This document shows positions 1-12,596 of a DNA stretch of 64,000 nucleotides, one piece after another. The stretch covers positions 17,854,370-17,918,369 of the forward strand of contig NC_045140.1 in the NCBI RefSeq assembly GCF_008831285.2, given 5' to 3'. A program made the position numbers and the translations under genes. The first letter of the stretch is position 1. Each line of letters opens with the position of its first letter. Below the pieces are notes generated by a model. The model was not told the origin of the DNA and made no database searches. It saw only the letters and a list, made by a program, of their open reading frames with translations. This stretch comes from Nymphaea colorata (Eukaryota; Streptophyta; Magnoliopsida; Nymphaeales; Nymphaeaceae).

Positions 1-2230
1 CTTAATTGAATTTCCAGAGGAAAATTAAAAGTTAAACATAATACACTTAACTTTTGGTTTAAGTTTAAGTTGTTTAGTTAAGGTGAAATTGACAAGAAAA
101 ATAAAAAACCCTCAAGCTCATTATGATGGATTGACCTCTTTATCACTCTATCGCATAACATTAATACGTAATAAATATAATCGATTTAGTTAAATTTATC
201 GTCGAACCCATTCTTTGACCCACTAGTGGAGCCACAAATGCCCATACCAGCCGACAAAATTTTATAATTTTAGATATTAATTTTGTATACATTTAATGTG
301 TATTTAAATGCCTAACATTAAAATGCCAGATATTTAATTTGTAGCTAAAAGTTTTGTTTTCCATAAATTAGGCATGTGTGAATATTTGGTATTTTAATTA
401 AAATACATTCAAACACTATAACAGTTTGTCGGTGTCATACTAAATTTATAAAACAATAATGAACTATTTATATTGCCAAACGACCTCAAAAATATAAAAT
501 TGTTTTAGTTTAGTATCTCTCGCTTTATGAATTTTGGCTCGTCCGCTGCCTTAATTGGCTTTTAATCTCCCGACTAAGCTGAATTAAGCTTGCTTAAAAT
601 AAATTTATCAAAATTTAAAAAGATGTAATGATAAAATTATGTTAATACCATACCAAATGCGATTGATCATTTGGAAGATAATTATTTAAAGAGGAAGATA
701 TACATGGCACTAGTGGTGTAGCTACATGTGGACTGGTGTGGGCAACTGACCACACCAGCTTTTTAATTTTTTAAAAAATTTTTACATTGACAAATTTCAT
801 ATTTACTTTTAACAAATATAAACTCCTCTCCAAATATAAATGCTTTTAAATAGGTACACCGCATGCATGACGCATGATGATAAGGAGGTGGGGTAGGTGA
901 CAATTTCAAGTAACAACCACTGTCTATTAAAAAGCATGATGATATGATAGAATCTTGGAAGTATTACGATGTGACTTTGGAGGTTTTACGCTAAAGGCAG
1001 TTGTCCTCAAGTAAATATTAATAAAAACATAATTTTTTGGTTTTTTGTGATTCCTCTCTATACTTTTATTTATCAAAATTTTTAATTTTAGCAACATTAG
1101 GCGTAAGAGTTGATGACATTAGGATGTCAGTCGATGGAATATCCAATCAAATTGCTTTAAAAAAAAAAAAAACCACATGTGGAAAAAGATTTGATATCCA
1201 ATTAAGAAATCTAGTTGAATTCATATTTAAGAAATGGACATGTGACTCAAATTTAACTTACGTCTCAAAGGAATGTCCGATTGGATTCAGAATCAGTTCT
1301 GAATAAATATCTTATTCAACATCTATACATGCAGGAAGTTTATTCTTAATCATGATGCGGTTTGGATTTGGATGTGCATTTAAAAGTTGAAGCCACTTGT
1401 GAAGTCTAAAAGTCGGATGTGGATGGCATTCAGATTGTGGATTTGAAGATCAGGTAAAAAATTTTCTTTTTGCTTATGCGAATTTGAATATATAAACGTT
1501 CCATGAATCGAATGTGGTAAATTATAAACCCAATTTAAATTTATCCATTGACATCCCTATGCGCAACCATAGTTTTGTGGATTTGGAGATGTATATTACG
1601 ATCTGATTCTTGTGTTTCTCAAAGGAAAGATTTTGGGGTTCTTGATCGAAACAAAAAAAATTCAAAATTTTAAGATATAAGATCTTCATATTCAAGATCT
1701 AACTTAAATAAAAGTATTTGCAAAATTAAAGGCAAAAGTAAATAAGAACTTGTCGGGGGAGGCTACTTTTTTAAATTATTATTTGAATACCTTTTTTCTC
1801 GTTTTTGGTAAGAAAAGCAGGAAGCCGAGTTGTTTGGGACTCGTAGGTGCTGCTTGTTTGCTTCCTATGTGGGCCAATGGAGAAGGCGAGTCTCTTCAAT
1901 CTATTTGCTTGCCTCTTATTTTTTCCCCCATTTTTGTTTGTTGTCTGAACACAAGTTGAACCGTCATTTTTAATCGTTTCGTTCTTCTATTTACGGATGT
2001 TTGGGTTTTCAGTGTTTTAAATTCGACTTAAGTTGGCGAATTTGGATGAGGAAATTTTTTGTTTACGATTGTAACGCGACAAGCAAGTTATTCAAAACTA
2101 GATAGATTAGTAGGATGGCACCCACATTCGACCATTCAAGTAAAATTTGAAGGGCGGTCGTGACGGATGTGACAGAATCTCACTGATCAGCAGCCATACT
2201 CTTCCTGAATTTAATGTGGTAATTGGTGGG

Positions 2231-2264
<34 letters not shown>

Positions 2265-2864
2265 GTGGAGTGAACAAAAGAGTGCAGATCCAGAATTCTA
2301 TCTTGAAGGAGAACTGCTATGAAATGAAAAAGAAAGAATCAGTCAGGTAGACTAGGTTTTCCTGGATTGCTCCTCCTGTTCTGCTTTCTCTTCGTAATTG
2401 GCCGTTCCTAGCTCCCGCAACCTCGTTCAGTTGTCATTTTTCCTTTGGAGATACTTCTATATTTTGTTTTGTTGCTTAAGATTTCTCGGTGTCCGCCTGC
2501 GTGGTTCTGACTCTATTTCTCTAATTTATCGCTTCATGCTTACAGAAAAGTGTACTGATGCGAGCGGTTCGTTAAGACCATTGATTATCAGCAGATGATT
2601 TGGTTGTAGTACTTCTTTCCTTTTTGGCTTTGCGGAAGTACTTACAGATCATTGTGATGGGGAAGCGGTTAAAGGATATTAGTATTTAAGAAAGAGCTAA
2701 AATTAGTTGGAGGGGAATTCCATTACTCCTTTGGATGTGGCTTATAGGGTGGTTTAGCTCCCTATCCTAATTACTGATTCCTCGTTCTTGGGTTATAGCG
2801 TCAAAGCTGTAAACAAGCACCTTAGTTCTTGCATCAGTCACTGCCATCATCAGTCAACAACATC
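1..2864. other. AT-rich upstream intergenic DNA and 5' leader of the sugar transporter gene
   Basis: I see no supportable gene here. The DNA is AT-rich with short A/T runs, including an A run near 1159-1172. The segment from about 2230 to 2864 becomes less AT-rich, contains a (CT)14 tract and probably holds the promoter and 5' untranslated leader of the transporter gene that starts at 2865. Short open frames at 1037-1306 and 1750-1959 have no recognisable domain and no splice context, so I do not call them genes. Confidence 0.6.
2235..2262. repeat. (CT)14 microsatellite
   Basis: An uninterrupted CT dinucleotide run lies about 600 bases before the transporter start codon. Pyrimidine tracts of this kind are common in plant promoters and 5' leaders. 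A regulatory role is inference only. Confidence 0.9.
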
Positions 2865-5800
2865 ATGAGCTCTAGGAATGGTGTTGAGGATGGTGGGAGT
2901 AGCAGTGATCTAAAGAAGCCATTCCTACATACTGGGAGCTGGTATAGATTGAGCTCTACGCGGTTCAACATGACGGAAGGCCTTAGCTCCTCTGCCATCT
3001 TCAGGGATCGATCCATTTCCGTCATCCTGTGCACAATGATTGTGGCCTTGGGCCCAATTCAATATGGCTTAACGGTGGGTGCCAATCAATAGAAAACCTT
3101 TTTCATCTATACCGGCAACCTTTCATCTGTAATAAGGATCATTTTTTCTTCTGTATTCAGTCGGGATTCACGTCGCCTACTGAATCTGCAATCGTTAAAG
3201 ATCTTGGCTTGACAACCTCGGAGGTAAAAGGAGGAACTCCATTCTTCCATCTATGGTTTACATTTTCCATTTTGAAGTGAAATATCTCACTTGACTGTTG
3301 GAAGGTAGTTCTCCTTGTTTGGCTCGCTTTCGAACGTTGGTGCCATGATTGGGGCTATGACAAGTGGTCAAATTGCAGAGTATGTTGGGCGTAAAGGGGT
3401 AAGAGATTGTCGGTCTTGTTTTACGCGTTATGATTGCTGCCAGGAGTTTGTGCTGATTGTGTTCATGTTTTGGTAGTTTGTATCTGATGCTTACTTTTTT
3501 TCCTGTCTCTTCATAGTCGCTCATGATCGCCTCAGTTCCTAACATAATTGGATGGCTGGTCATATCCTTTGCCACTGTTAGTCTCTATCAATTGGATTCA
3601 ATGATGGATTATTCTCCATGTCAAATCCATTTGATGATGCTTCCCCGATACATCTGCAGGATTCGTCATTCTTGTATATGGGTAGACTGCTGGAGGGATT
3701 TGGAGTAGGAGTCATATCATACTCTGTATGAACTTTTCAGCCTCTTTCTTAAGATGCATAATCAAAATTATGTTGTCATGCTTGTTTCTATACTCCACGC
3801 AGGTACCTGTATACGTAGCTGAGATATCTCCACAGGATATGCGGGGTGCCCTTGGATCTGTCTATCAGGTAATATTGCTATTAAAATTTTGAATTGTTGG
3901 AGGCCAATATTTTAAACTTATGGGTTTGAGCATTGTTGTGCAGTTAGGTATCACTAGCGGCATCCTGATCGCTTATCTTCTGGGTTTGTTTTTACGGTGG
4001 AGAACACTTGCAGTGCTAGGTGAGGTTTCCAGGTTCTTGATTCCTGAGTGTCTTTTCCCATTGAACAACGAAATATTTCTTTTAGTTGATGTTGAGCTCC
4101 ATTGTTTCTCTTGCAAACTTTTGTTCCAGACTAATTGGAAAAAGTTTGTGATATAAAATATTGACTTCCAAAACAATAAAAACGCAGTAAGACGAGCAGC
4201 TTTTGAAACTGGAATCTTCTCGTGAAATTATTCTTTGAAGTATCAAATGTATCATTTTAAATTTCTATTATATCTTTGTCTGCCCTCTCATGACTATCAA
4301 GACTGCCGAAACACTTCAGCAACCTGAACGTGTGAGATGGTTGACAGGAATCTTGCCCTGTACATTATTGATTCCTGGTTTATTCTTCATCCCCGAATCT
4401 CCTAGATGGTTGGTGAGTTTACGTCTTCACTCAATTGTCAATGTTTTCTTTCTACCGGTTATTGACCTGCTGCCCTGCAGGAAGCGGGATTCCTTTCAAA
4501 CCAGGACCATGTAGGAATGTCATTTTGTTGGTGCCCTTTGGTACAGGAGTTGTAACTGTTTCATATGAAAATGGGGATCAACATTAATTATGTTTAAGCC
4601 CTCAAACACGTTCCTACAGTGCTGAATTTTTTCCAGCATCTGTAAGAAAGAATGACTCCTTTCATATGAGAAGAGGCCTTTTTTGTATGAAGGTAGTTCA
4701 AAATAACCCATGCTTTTACATAGATTCTGATGCATTTTCGTTTATATTCCCAGGCAAAAAAGGGCTTCATGGAAGATTTTGAGCTTTCCTTGCAAGTTTT
4801 GCGTGGATTTGAGACTGATATTTCCATGGAAGTTAATGATATAAAGGTGCTCTGATAGTCTAGCAATGCAATCCAACTTTTTTCTTGATTTTTCCATCCT
4901 TGTTAAACGCAGAATTTGATTTGTTAACTTCTTGGATACTAGATCTTTGTTTTTAACTTTTTATGGGTCCGCATACAGGCTAATCTGTTGCGATTTATTT
5001 TTATTCTTAAATGTTAGTATTTTTCACTTTATTACTTTGAGCAGAGAACTGTAGGTACATCAAGCAGAACAGCCACTATTAGATTTGCTGAACTCAGGCG
5101 GAGAAAATATTCTAAGCCACTGATGGTAGTTACCTTATATAACATATCACAATATCCATTTTCTCCTCCATTTCTGAGACATGATTGTGTTCTAGATGAT
5201 TCTCATCTAGTTATGAAATTGCAGATTGGTACTGGATTGTTGATGTTACAACAGTTATGTGGAATAAATGGCATCCTTTTCTACTCCACAAGCATATTTG
5301 AAACTGCTGGTGAGCTGTAATATATGAACCTTTTACCCTAGCTGGAAAAGACACGTTCCTTGTCCTCTGAGCTTGTAGACATCTTTTGGATAAAATTTTC
5401 CAAATAGTGAGACTTTTGCTTCTCCACCTCTGTTGTAATTGCAATACTTGTATGCGAGCAAATGTGCTTGTGGTTGGGGATGCACAAATTATGCATAATG
5501 ATTGTGTTGCACATCTTAATGCTTGTTGGGCATAAGGTGATACAAAAAAGGACCCAATTCTTGCGATTTGTGCCTTACCTTCTGTAAAATTTATTTTACG
5601 TGCATAGAAGAGGACTCATACACACAAGCTCTTGTAATTGAGTTCTTGTCTATGTAAGTATCTTTTCAAAAACTCAAATCCTACTAACATGTAAATGGCT
5701 AGTTACAAACTTGCTATGTGCATGTATCTTGAGAATGCATAATTAATGTGATTGCATAGGCTACTGAGTAATTGTAATCGTTTTCTGTAGGAATTTCATC

Positions 5801-6978
5801 TAGCAGTGTTGCAACTATTGGAGTTGGAGCTATCCAGGTTAAATTTTCTAGCATTGTTGAGAACCTCAGTTGATTTGAAAGTAAAAGTTTGAGGTAATCT
5901 GCAGTTAAGATCTTTTTGTCTCGTCTATGATAATTCTTTTAGTTTCTTTCTCTAGGTCATTATGGCGGTTGTCGTATTGTGGTTAGTGGACAGAACAGGC
6001 CGCAGAGTGCTGCTAATAGTGAGTTCTTTATGAACTTATTCACAACTAGTCTTCTGCCTAACATTCTAACACATGTTTCTTGTATAGATATCTACTGTCG
6101 GGATGACAGGAAGCCTGCTACTTGTGTCAGTTGCATTTTATGTGAAGGTCTGCATGCATTTGATTTAATAAAATGCAATTTTGCATTATCTTATATCTTA
6201 GAATAAAGGTTGCTGTTTTCCTTTTATTTTTTTGAACTAGGGATATATTGCAGAAAGTTCAAGATATTATAGTGCAATGAGCATTCTGTCTTTGGTTGGT
6301 CTCATGGTGAGTGTTCAGCTTTTATATTTTAACAGGTGGTCTTTTCTGATCTTCTTATTTTTCACTTGAATGATGGGGGTGTCATTTTGTATATTTCATT
6401 TTTTCAGGCATTTGTTGTTTTCTTCTGCCTTGCCATGGGGCCAATTCCATGGTTAATAATGTCTGAGGTACCACTTTATCAAACGTTTGGCTTCAAGTAA
6501 TTTTAGTGTGCTATGTAAAAAACCTTTATCTTTGTCCAAAGAGATCTTGTTTTATTGAAAATGGGAAGAAGAGATGAGTGCCAAAGGCACATAGAACAGA
6601 TGGATATTAAACATATGGTGCCCAAGGAGGGGGATGTTCCATGCTAAGCAAGGATCACTTCATGAACCCAGATAAACCATCAACTCAATGAATTAAAACT
6701 TCAACAAAAACTGATTACTTTCATGAATTATTCACATTTCAGACATATCATTGTATTTCTGATTGTGTTCAGAATGTTGCGATTATGTCAGACATAAGAT
6801 TGTATTTCTGGTTGCCTCTCCAATTCCGCATGTCTTTCATTTCTTTGTCTGTTTGTCTTCAGATTATGCCAATCAATATTAGGGGACTTGCTGGAAGCAT
6901 TGCAACAATGGCCAACTGGCTTATGGCATGGATAGTTACAATGACTGCAGACCTACTCCTAAGTTGGAATGCTGGAGG

Positions 6979-7017
<39 letters not shown>

Positions 7018-7185
7018 TACATCAGAAGTGCTTTTACTTATTCCTAACCTGAACTGTATTTGCTCACTGCAGTGACCTTTACTGCTTACATGGTTATCAG
7101 TGCCTTGAATGTTCTGTTTGTGATATTTTTGGTGCCGGAGACAAAGGGACGAAGTCTGGAAGAAATAGAGTCTTCATTCAGATAA
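2865..7185 (+). CDS. ERDL6: ERD6-like sugar transporter (MFS), 18 exons, 492 aa
   Basis: This encodes a 12-helix major facilitator sugar porter. ERDL6-type members sit in the tonoplast and export glucose from the vacuole by proton-coupled transport; that is family knowledge. Coding exons: 2865-3074, 3161-3223, 3309-3398, 3517-3576, 3660-3725, 3803-3868, 3944-4019, 4348-4412, 4754-4846, 5045-5125, 5225-5309, 5791-5837, 5956-6018, 6088-6147, 6241-6306, 6408-6467, 6863-6977, 7073-7185. All junctions are GT-AG, phases agree, and the total is 1479 nt. Visible motifs are the dileucine-like acidic N-terminus ending in [15 protein letters not shown] in the loop 2/3 region, PESPRWL after helix 6, [13 protein letters not shown] in helix 7, and [12 protein letters not shown] at the C-terminus. 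The length matches the family (about 487 aa). The first ATG in frame is at 2865; codons before it are not ATG. I chose ERDL6 by remembered similarity; ERDL4 is an equally close paralogue. Confidence 0.93.
6979..7016. repeat. Compound (TC)10(AC)9 microsatellite at an intron 5' end
   Basis: The tract begins one base into intron 17 of the transporter, so the GT of the donor is itself part of the repeat (GTCTCT). Length changes here could affect recognition of this splice donor. The tract is seen directly; the effect is inference. Confidence 0.85.
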
Positions 7186-8678
7186 CAGTGTGATTGGAGG
7201 AATATTATTTTCTTTTGGATGGCTTACCTATTTTTTCAGTTTCCACATAATTGAAGCTGCCAGCTTCAATCCGTATTTGTGGCTTTATCTTCATCTTTGA
7301 AATCAATCCATGCCATTTCCTCTTTTATGAGCTTTTTCAATAATCTTCTTGGTTTCTGTTTATTCACTTTATTGTGAACACTGCTGTAATCTGTGCAAAT
7401 AGATCCACAGCTTGTGTATTTTCTCATTATGTGTCATTATTTCATGGTATATCAATGTTATCAGCATCCTTACCAAAGGTGTTTTACTCTGGGAAGTGAT
7501 GCAGAGTATCTAGAATCTGCATGCATTTGTCGTACAAATTCAGTAACGTACTGGTCTGTGTTTGCTTTTTGTAATCTTTGCTTTCTGTTTGTTGTGAGCT
7601 CTCTGCTGTAATCTATGCAAATGAGTCCACAGCTTGTGCGCTTTCTCGAACCATGTCCTTATTTGGTGGTACGTCAATGTTTTCAGTATCCGTATAAAAG
7701 GTTAAGAAGGAGATCCAGCTGGAATTTGGTCAGATCTATAAGGTCAGACATTGGATAGATGTGGACATCGTTCATAAAATTTCAATGCTCAAGCGCTGAA
7801 TTCCAATTGAGTGACACAAAATTTCATTATAGAATTATGTAGACTGCATTGTTTGATCTGGTTATGTATTCTTTGTTGGATCCCTTAATGGTTAATTTCT
7901 CGTGTCGTTGGTCAGTTGGAACCAGGTGCAAACCTATTTAAACTTTAAAGTACCAGACTGTGAGAAGCCATTGTGCAGATTCACCTTGGCACTGTTTTTC
8001 TCCTCCCAGTAAGATGGACCTAAGTTCAGGCAAGTCTAGACAAAATTTGTGTATATTTGCTGGAAATGGGGAATAAAATTTGTGGGACTTCAAACTATAT
8101 TCTCTTGGAAACAGAACCAAACAAAATACGGGAATCAAATCAACGTGTTTTTTGAAAGCTGAAAACTCCTTCAATGCCGGACCATTTGTAAATTGGCATT
8201 TGATGCTGGTCCATCTAGCCTGTTGATGCTGATTTTTTCTAGGCAACTCCCAGTGAAGCTGAACTTTATCAAATTTTTAACACATGGCCTTCTTCAATTC
8301 AATGCACACGCAAGTAGCTAGGATCACTTTATTAAGATTTATCCAATCATTGACTCGAAGCTGAATCCAGTTACTTTGTTTCGGTGAAAAAAACAGCATA
8401 TGATCCAAGTACTTAAAAGTAATTCGATTTTGTAGGCATCTAATATCAGAACATTGAACCATGTCCAAACTCAATCTGAAATATGACATCAACGCGGACC
8501 TGAATATATACAAATATTAGAAGTTAAGTTACTCGAACTCGTATTCAAGTCAACATGAATCACTTAAAAACAGTGTCCATCTAGGTAAATCCGCTTAACA
8601 AAAACCTTGCGCTGCTGAAAGAATCGTCGTATATCTTACAGTACTAGTCTATGTCATTGGTCAGACCCCTCTTTCAGA
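7186..8678. other. 3' UTR of the transporter and convergent intergenic DNA
   Basis: The transporter (+) and the F-box/LRR gene (-) converge here. The first 200-300 bases are probably the transporter 3' UTR. The rest holds no recognised gene. It contains a duplicated block of about 100 bases, listed separately. The open frame at 7938-8246 (-) has no recognisable feature. Confidence 0.6.
7380..7702. repeat. Diverged direct repeat of about 100 bp, 223 bp apart
   Basis: Block 7380-7480 (beginning ACTGCTGTAATCTGTGCAAA) recurs at 7603-7702 (beginning CTCTGCTGTAATCTATGCAA). The order of matching segments is the same, through CCACAGCTTGTG, a TC-rich middle and ATCAATGTT or GTCAATGTT, ending at AAAGG. 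Scattered substitutions show it is an older duplication of the transporter 3' flank. Confidence 0.75.
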
Positions 8679-10200
8679 TTAAAGAAGCTCCAACCAACAG
8701 GAATCCAGATTTTCATGTATCACAGTCTTGCGTAGTGAGTACTTTTGTTGCAGAAATAATGCCATCTTCATGTAGAAGTCCACTGTGTTTTTGTTTCCTC
8801 GTCCAATGGAAACACGTACGGAACTTAGTAGAGGTGCTCTGCGAAGAAGACATTCGAGCAACTCTAATTCGCATGTTGCGCCAAAGAATGGAGAGATCTT
8901 AACTCTTTGAAGGTGGGGAAGCTTTAATTCGTCCTTGGTGTTGCTCTGATTACCAACGATGAAGGAGCAGAATTGCTCGCCTGAAAGTGGGAAATGATCA
9001 AGGACGTGAGTGTATCTGGTGCACCATTTATGCTGTTAAAATTAGAAAAATTTGGAAGCTTTTCGGAAACTTACTGTTGTCAATTATGAGGCTCCGGAGT
9101 AGAGGGCAACGATCCAGCAGAGTAGCAACATCTAGCTGGTGTTCTTTCTTTATCGACGTCTGAAGCTTAAGCTTCCCCAATTTGTAAAACTTGCCGTTCC
9201 AACTACCTAAATCCTTTACACGAAAATGAAAGTAGTCAGTTGAGAACACTTGAAAGAATCAACTAGCTAGCTAGAACATGAGAAGTTGACGTTGCAACCA
9301 TGAACAACAATGGAGGGAAAGCAAATGGACAATGGAACATACTGTAAAGATGCAGGGACAAGCTTGGAGGGAGCTTATGGAAGGACAACTTCGGAATAGT
9401 TTGCACGGATCTATTTCTTTCTGAAATCGACAGCAAGGGAACTCCAAGAGCTGTAAATTTGGTGCTTCGATCTCCAACCCTGCTATATCGTAACAGTCTT
9501 TAATGGTCAACTTGATAAGTCTTGGTGCAGAGATCTTGAGCTCCATTATCGCGTAGCAGTTCTCCAAAGTCAAGCTCTCAAGCATTGGGCAAGCCCCAAC
9601 CATGCTAGAAACGAGAACCCCTGGCAGTACCATGTGCCCGAGGTTCAGACTTCTCATGGAACAGCAGAGGCCTTCTCCATCTTGCGGCAGAGACTCAAAG
9701 TAACAACCCTTCAATTCCATCACCTCCAGATATGAGCAATCAGAAGGCCGAAACTGCAGCCTGTAAGGAGACAACCGAAGGAAACGGTGAGAGCCACGAT
9801 CTTCATAAGGTTCAATCGGCTGCAGGTCAAGGTGAATCTTCCTGGCTTTTTTAACTTGACAAACATGACGAAGCCATGTCTTGACAAGCCCATTGTATTT
9901 CCCTACCTCTATGGATAAGCGTAGGGTGAAACTACGCAGCTCTGCCTTATGGGCCATAATCAATCTGTCGATGACCGCCATGAGATGCAGCCTGCCAAGC
10001 GATTCCCCAACGACTGCTCTTCTACTGTAGTAGATATCGTGAAGCTGAGGGTCTTCCTCGTCCAAGATCAGATCAGGCATGTGCTGCCTCTTAGCCCACC
10101 ATCCTCTTGACACGAAGGAAGTGCCGTTGTTAACTGCTGGACGATCAAACCCATCTGCTAAAATGTTGATCATCTTCTCTGCAACCTTCATATTCCCCAT
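8679..10200 (-). CDS. F-box/LRR (FBD-type) protein with degenerate F-box, 3 exons, 432 aa
   Basis: Exons on the minus strand: 10200-9343, 9213-9075, 8980-8679. Donors are GTATGT and GTAAGT, acceptors end in AAAG and TTCAG, phases agree, total 1299 nt. The N-terminus (about residues 8-45) has the spacing of an F-box leading to W-x-KRQHMPDLILDEED, which matches the usual RWR-W...PDLDFDE segment after an F-box, but the F-box itself is poorly conserved. Residues about 95-330 are a plant-type leucine-rich region with repeats such as CPMLESLTLENCYAI and LDRCPLLRSLII. The last exon resembles an FBD tail (LPHLQRVKIS...LECLLRRAPLLSSVRVSIG). Family members are substrate receptors of SCF ubiquitin ligases. 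The start at 10200 follows an AG that could be the acceptor of a 5' UTR intron. Whether it still binds SKP1 is doubtful. Confidence 0.8.
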
Positions 10201-10376
10201 GCTCTGAACAGCAACACAAGAAAGTAATGTAAAGGAAACAGCTAATGGCAACGAAACGCATGCATGAAGTAAAAGTTTTGCGAGAAAGGAACGAGGCAAT
10301 GATAACGAAACTCATGCATGAAGCAAAAGTATTGCCAGTTGCCACAGTGCAAAAAAGAAACATTGAGGGAGGGGGT

Positions 10377-10380
<4 letters not shown>

Positions 10381-10427
<47 letters not shown>
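10381..10427. repeat. (AG)23 microsatellite in the F-box gene 5' region
   Basis: The perfect AG run reads as (CT)n in the sense of the minus-strand gene, about 180 bases upstream of its start codon. It probably lies in the 5' leader or a leader intron. Confidence 0.9.
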
Positions 10428-10428
<1 letters not shown>

Positions 10429-12109
10429 GGGGAGAGAGGTGACCTAGCAACATGGAGTTCTTGCGTTAGATAGCAAGGAGAAGGTCATGGTGTAGTGATT
10501 ATTTTCCTAAACTTTGTCTTTTAGTTTTCTGACAATTAATCCAAGAAACTTCAAAGCAGGAGATCAAGCTTTCCTTATTGGGTCATTACAGATTGTCATA
10601 AAAATCAGGGTGTCCTTCTATTGATTCATCTGCCTAGGTTCAATGCCAAAATTTTACGTGACATTTACATGAGCACAGAGAAAGACAGATTTATGTGACA
10701 TTGGCATAAGTAAAATCTATACATGAGAAATGTATTCAGTCGCTTTTATAAAGTCTACTTAAGCATGCCATCTTCGTGAAGCCTTCAAAATATTATGAAT
10801 TTATGAAAACAATGATAATTTTAAATGTGCACATAAGTATTTTAAAGTTTTGAAATCCTAGATCTGAGTGTTTTTGTTTCAAAAACTCATCTTAAATGCC
10901 CAAGAAACATGATTTGATTGTCAATCTATATTTTTCTTATGCATGGATATCTCCACACAATTATTTTTTCAAAAGATCACTTAAAAGGAAGGGGGGTGTT
11001 TGAAACTGATGACTTTTATAATCAAGTGCATACTCTATGTAGAAAAAAATAAATATAACAGCAAAGTTTTCATGTTTCAACATTTCATGTAAACATAATA
11101 AGTTAATATAGTTAAATTTAAGGAAACAGTTTTTACTTAAACGTAGACGTAACATTAATATTTCAAGTTCTAATTTTTATGAAACGAACCATATGAATGA
11201 TACGTACGTCGTCAATTTTGGTCTATAAGGGTACCCACAAATAGAATTGTGAATAAGTTTTTATTTGCCTAAACACTGTATCTTTCCAATTTTTGACACA
11301 TGGATCCTATATTGGCTTTGAAAATATAATATAGGAATTCATTTTGGGAAAAGACCAGCTTGAATGCATGCATAGTAATAGAATGTCTGTTGAAAGTCTA
11401 TAAACATACTGAGAAATTTACGTTACATTTTGTTTGATAGAATGCTCCCGCTATATATATGCGCTGATTCTCTAGCCACAACATTGTGACATTGAGCTAC
11501 GATTCCGTTTTCTTGTGACGTAAAAGAACTCCAAACTTACCAAAACAATAAAGTAACAACATTCTGAATAATATCATAAAAAAAAAACCTTAGGAATCAG
11601 GATGTTGTATTCTAAGTAATCAAACAACAGACACATGAATTTCCCGTGATAAATTATTTTCAGATTCTTATCACCCTGAATCAATTTTTTTCTACAAAAA
11701 ATATACCCTGAGCAACTAACTAACTCCTTCGACCAAATTAAGCTGCTCTTACAAACAAGAAAACTGGAATATTCATTTATACCACGGTACTTTTGCAGAA
11801 CTTTATTTAAGTCATCTGTAACCAAATCCCTCTCCTTCCCCATGCAGATCTATTAATGCGTTCTTGATGGCTGAGTTTAGGAAGTAAGAGACAGTTAGAA
11901 AACACCAGCAAATATGAAGAAGTTTTGGCAAAGCGTAAACACTGAATGTATCTGCCATTAAGAGCTTAAAAAAAATCTCCTAATAACCATGTTTTCTAGA
12001 TCTTGTTAATGCAAAAAACTCGATTGAAGAACATCAAATCTAAAATTTCTCCTCAACAGGCACCTGCTTAGTTTTTAAGAACGGCTTCCAGAAAAGTGGT
12101 TACCACCAG

Positions 12110-12390
12110 GCTAACCAAGAACGTAATGCAAAGAAAACAGCCAAAAGCAACGAAACATTTCGCATGTATGATTGAAGAGAGGGAGGGAGGTGAGGTACCA
12201 TGATGAAGTTCCTGCCAGATGCTGTAGTTCTTGGCGCAGTGCGGTGAAGAAGAAGACAGCACCTGAAGAGTTTAAATACTAATCAGAGAGAAAAGGATAA
12301 GTCAGATTGCTTTACTACTTTTATCTTTATCTTGAGATCAAGGTTTCCTTATTCGGCTCTTACGGATTAGCAGACTTATATTGATCCAGA
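12110..12390 (-). pseudogene. Decayed duplicate of the F-box gene 5' flank
   Basis: Segments match 10220-10610 in order. GTAATGCAAAGAAAACAGCC with GCAACGAAAC mirrors GTAATGTAAAGGAAACAGCT with GCAACGAAAC. TGAAGTTCCTGCCAGAT mirrors TGGAGTTCTTGCGTTAGAT, and GATCAAGGTTTCCTTATTCGG mirrors GATCAAGCTTTCCTTATTGGG. No LRR exon follows downstream on the minus strand, so this is a duplicated promoter/leader fragment or the stump of a lost paralogue. A 64-codon open frame at 12068-12262 has no domain. Confidence 0.55.
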
Positions 12391-12596
12391 TAAACAATAA
12401 GATTGCTCGTCTAGTAACTCCGTAATTTCACTGCCAGTGAGAGGTTGTCCTTCCTTCTCTCTATCTCTCTGAAATATTTATCCAATGCTGGTTCGTTGTG
12501 GATAGAGCTGAACATGATCGGAGCTTGGGCAGCTCAATTTTATCCGTTGGAGTCTTAGCTTCAAGCCCGATAATGTGATATTTTTTTGCGTCAGGT

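Noticed and set aside
9271-9342. Continuation of the F-box/LRR exon 1 open frame past GTATGT
   Set aside because: Using the donor after ...CPCIFT joins exons 2 and 3 in frame with LRR and FBD-like sequence; the read-through tail is unrelated.
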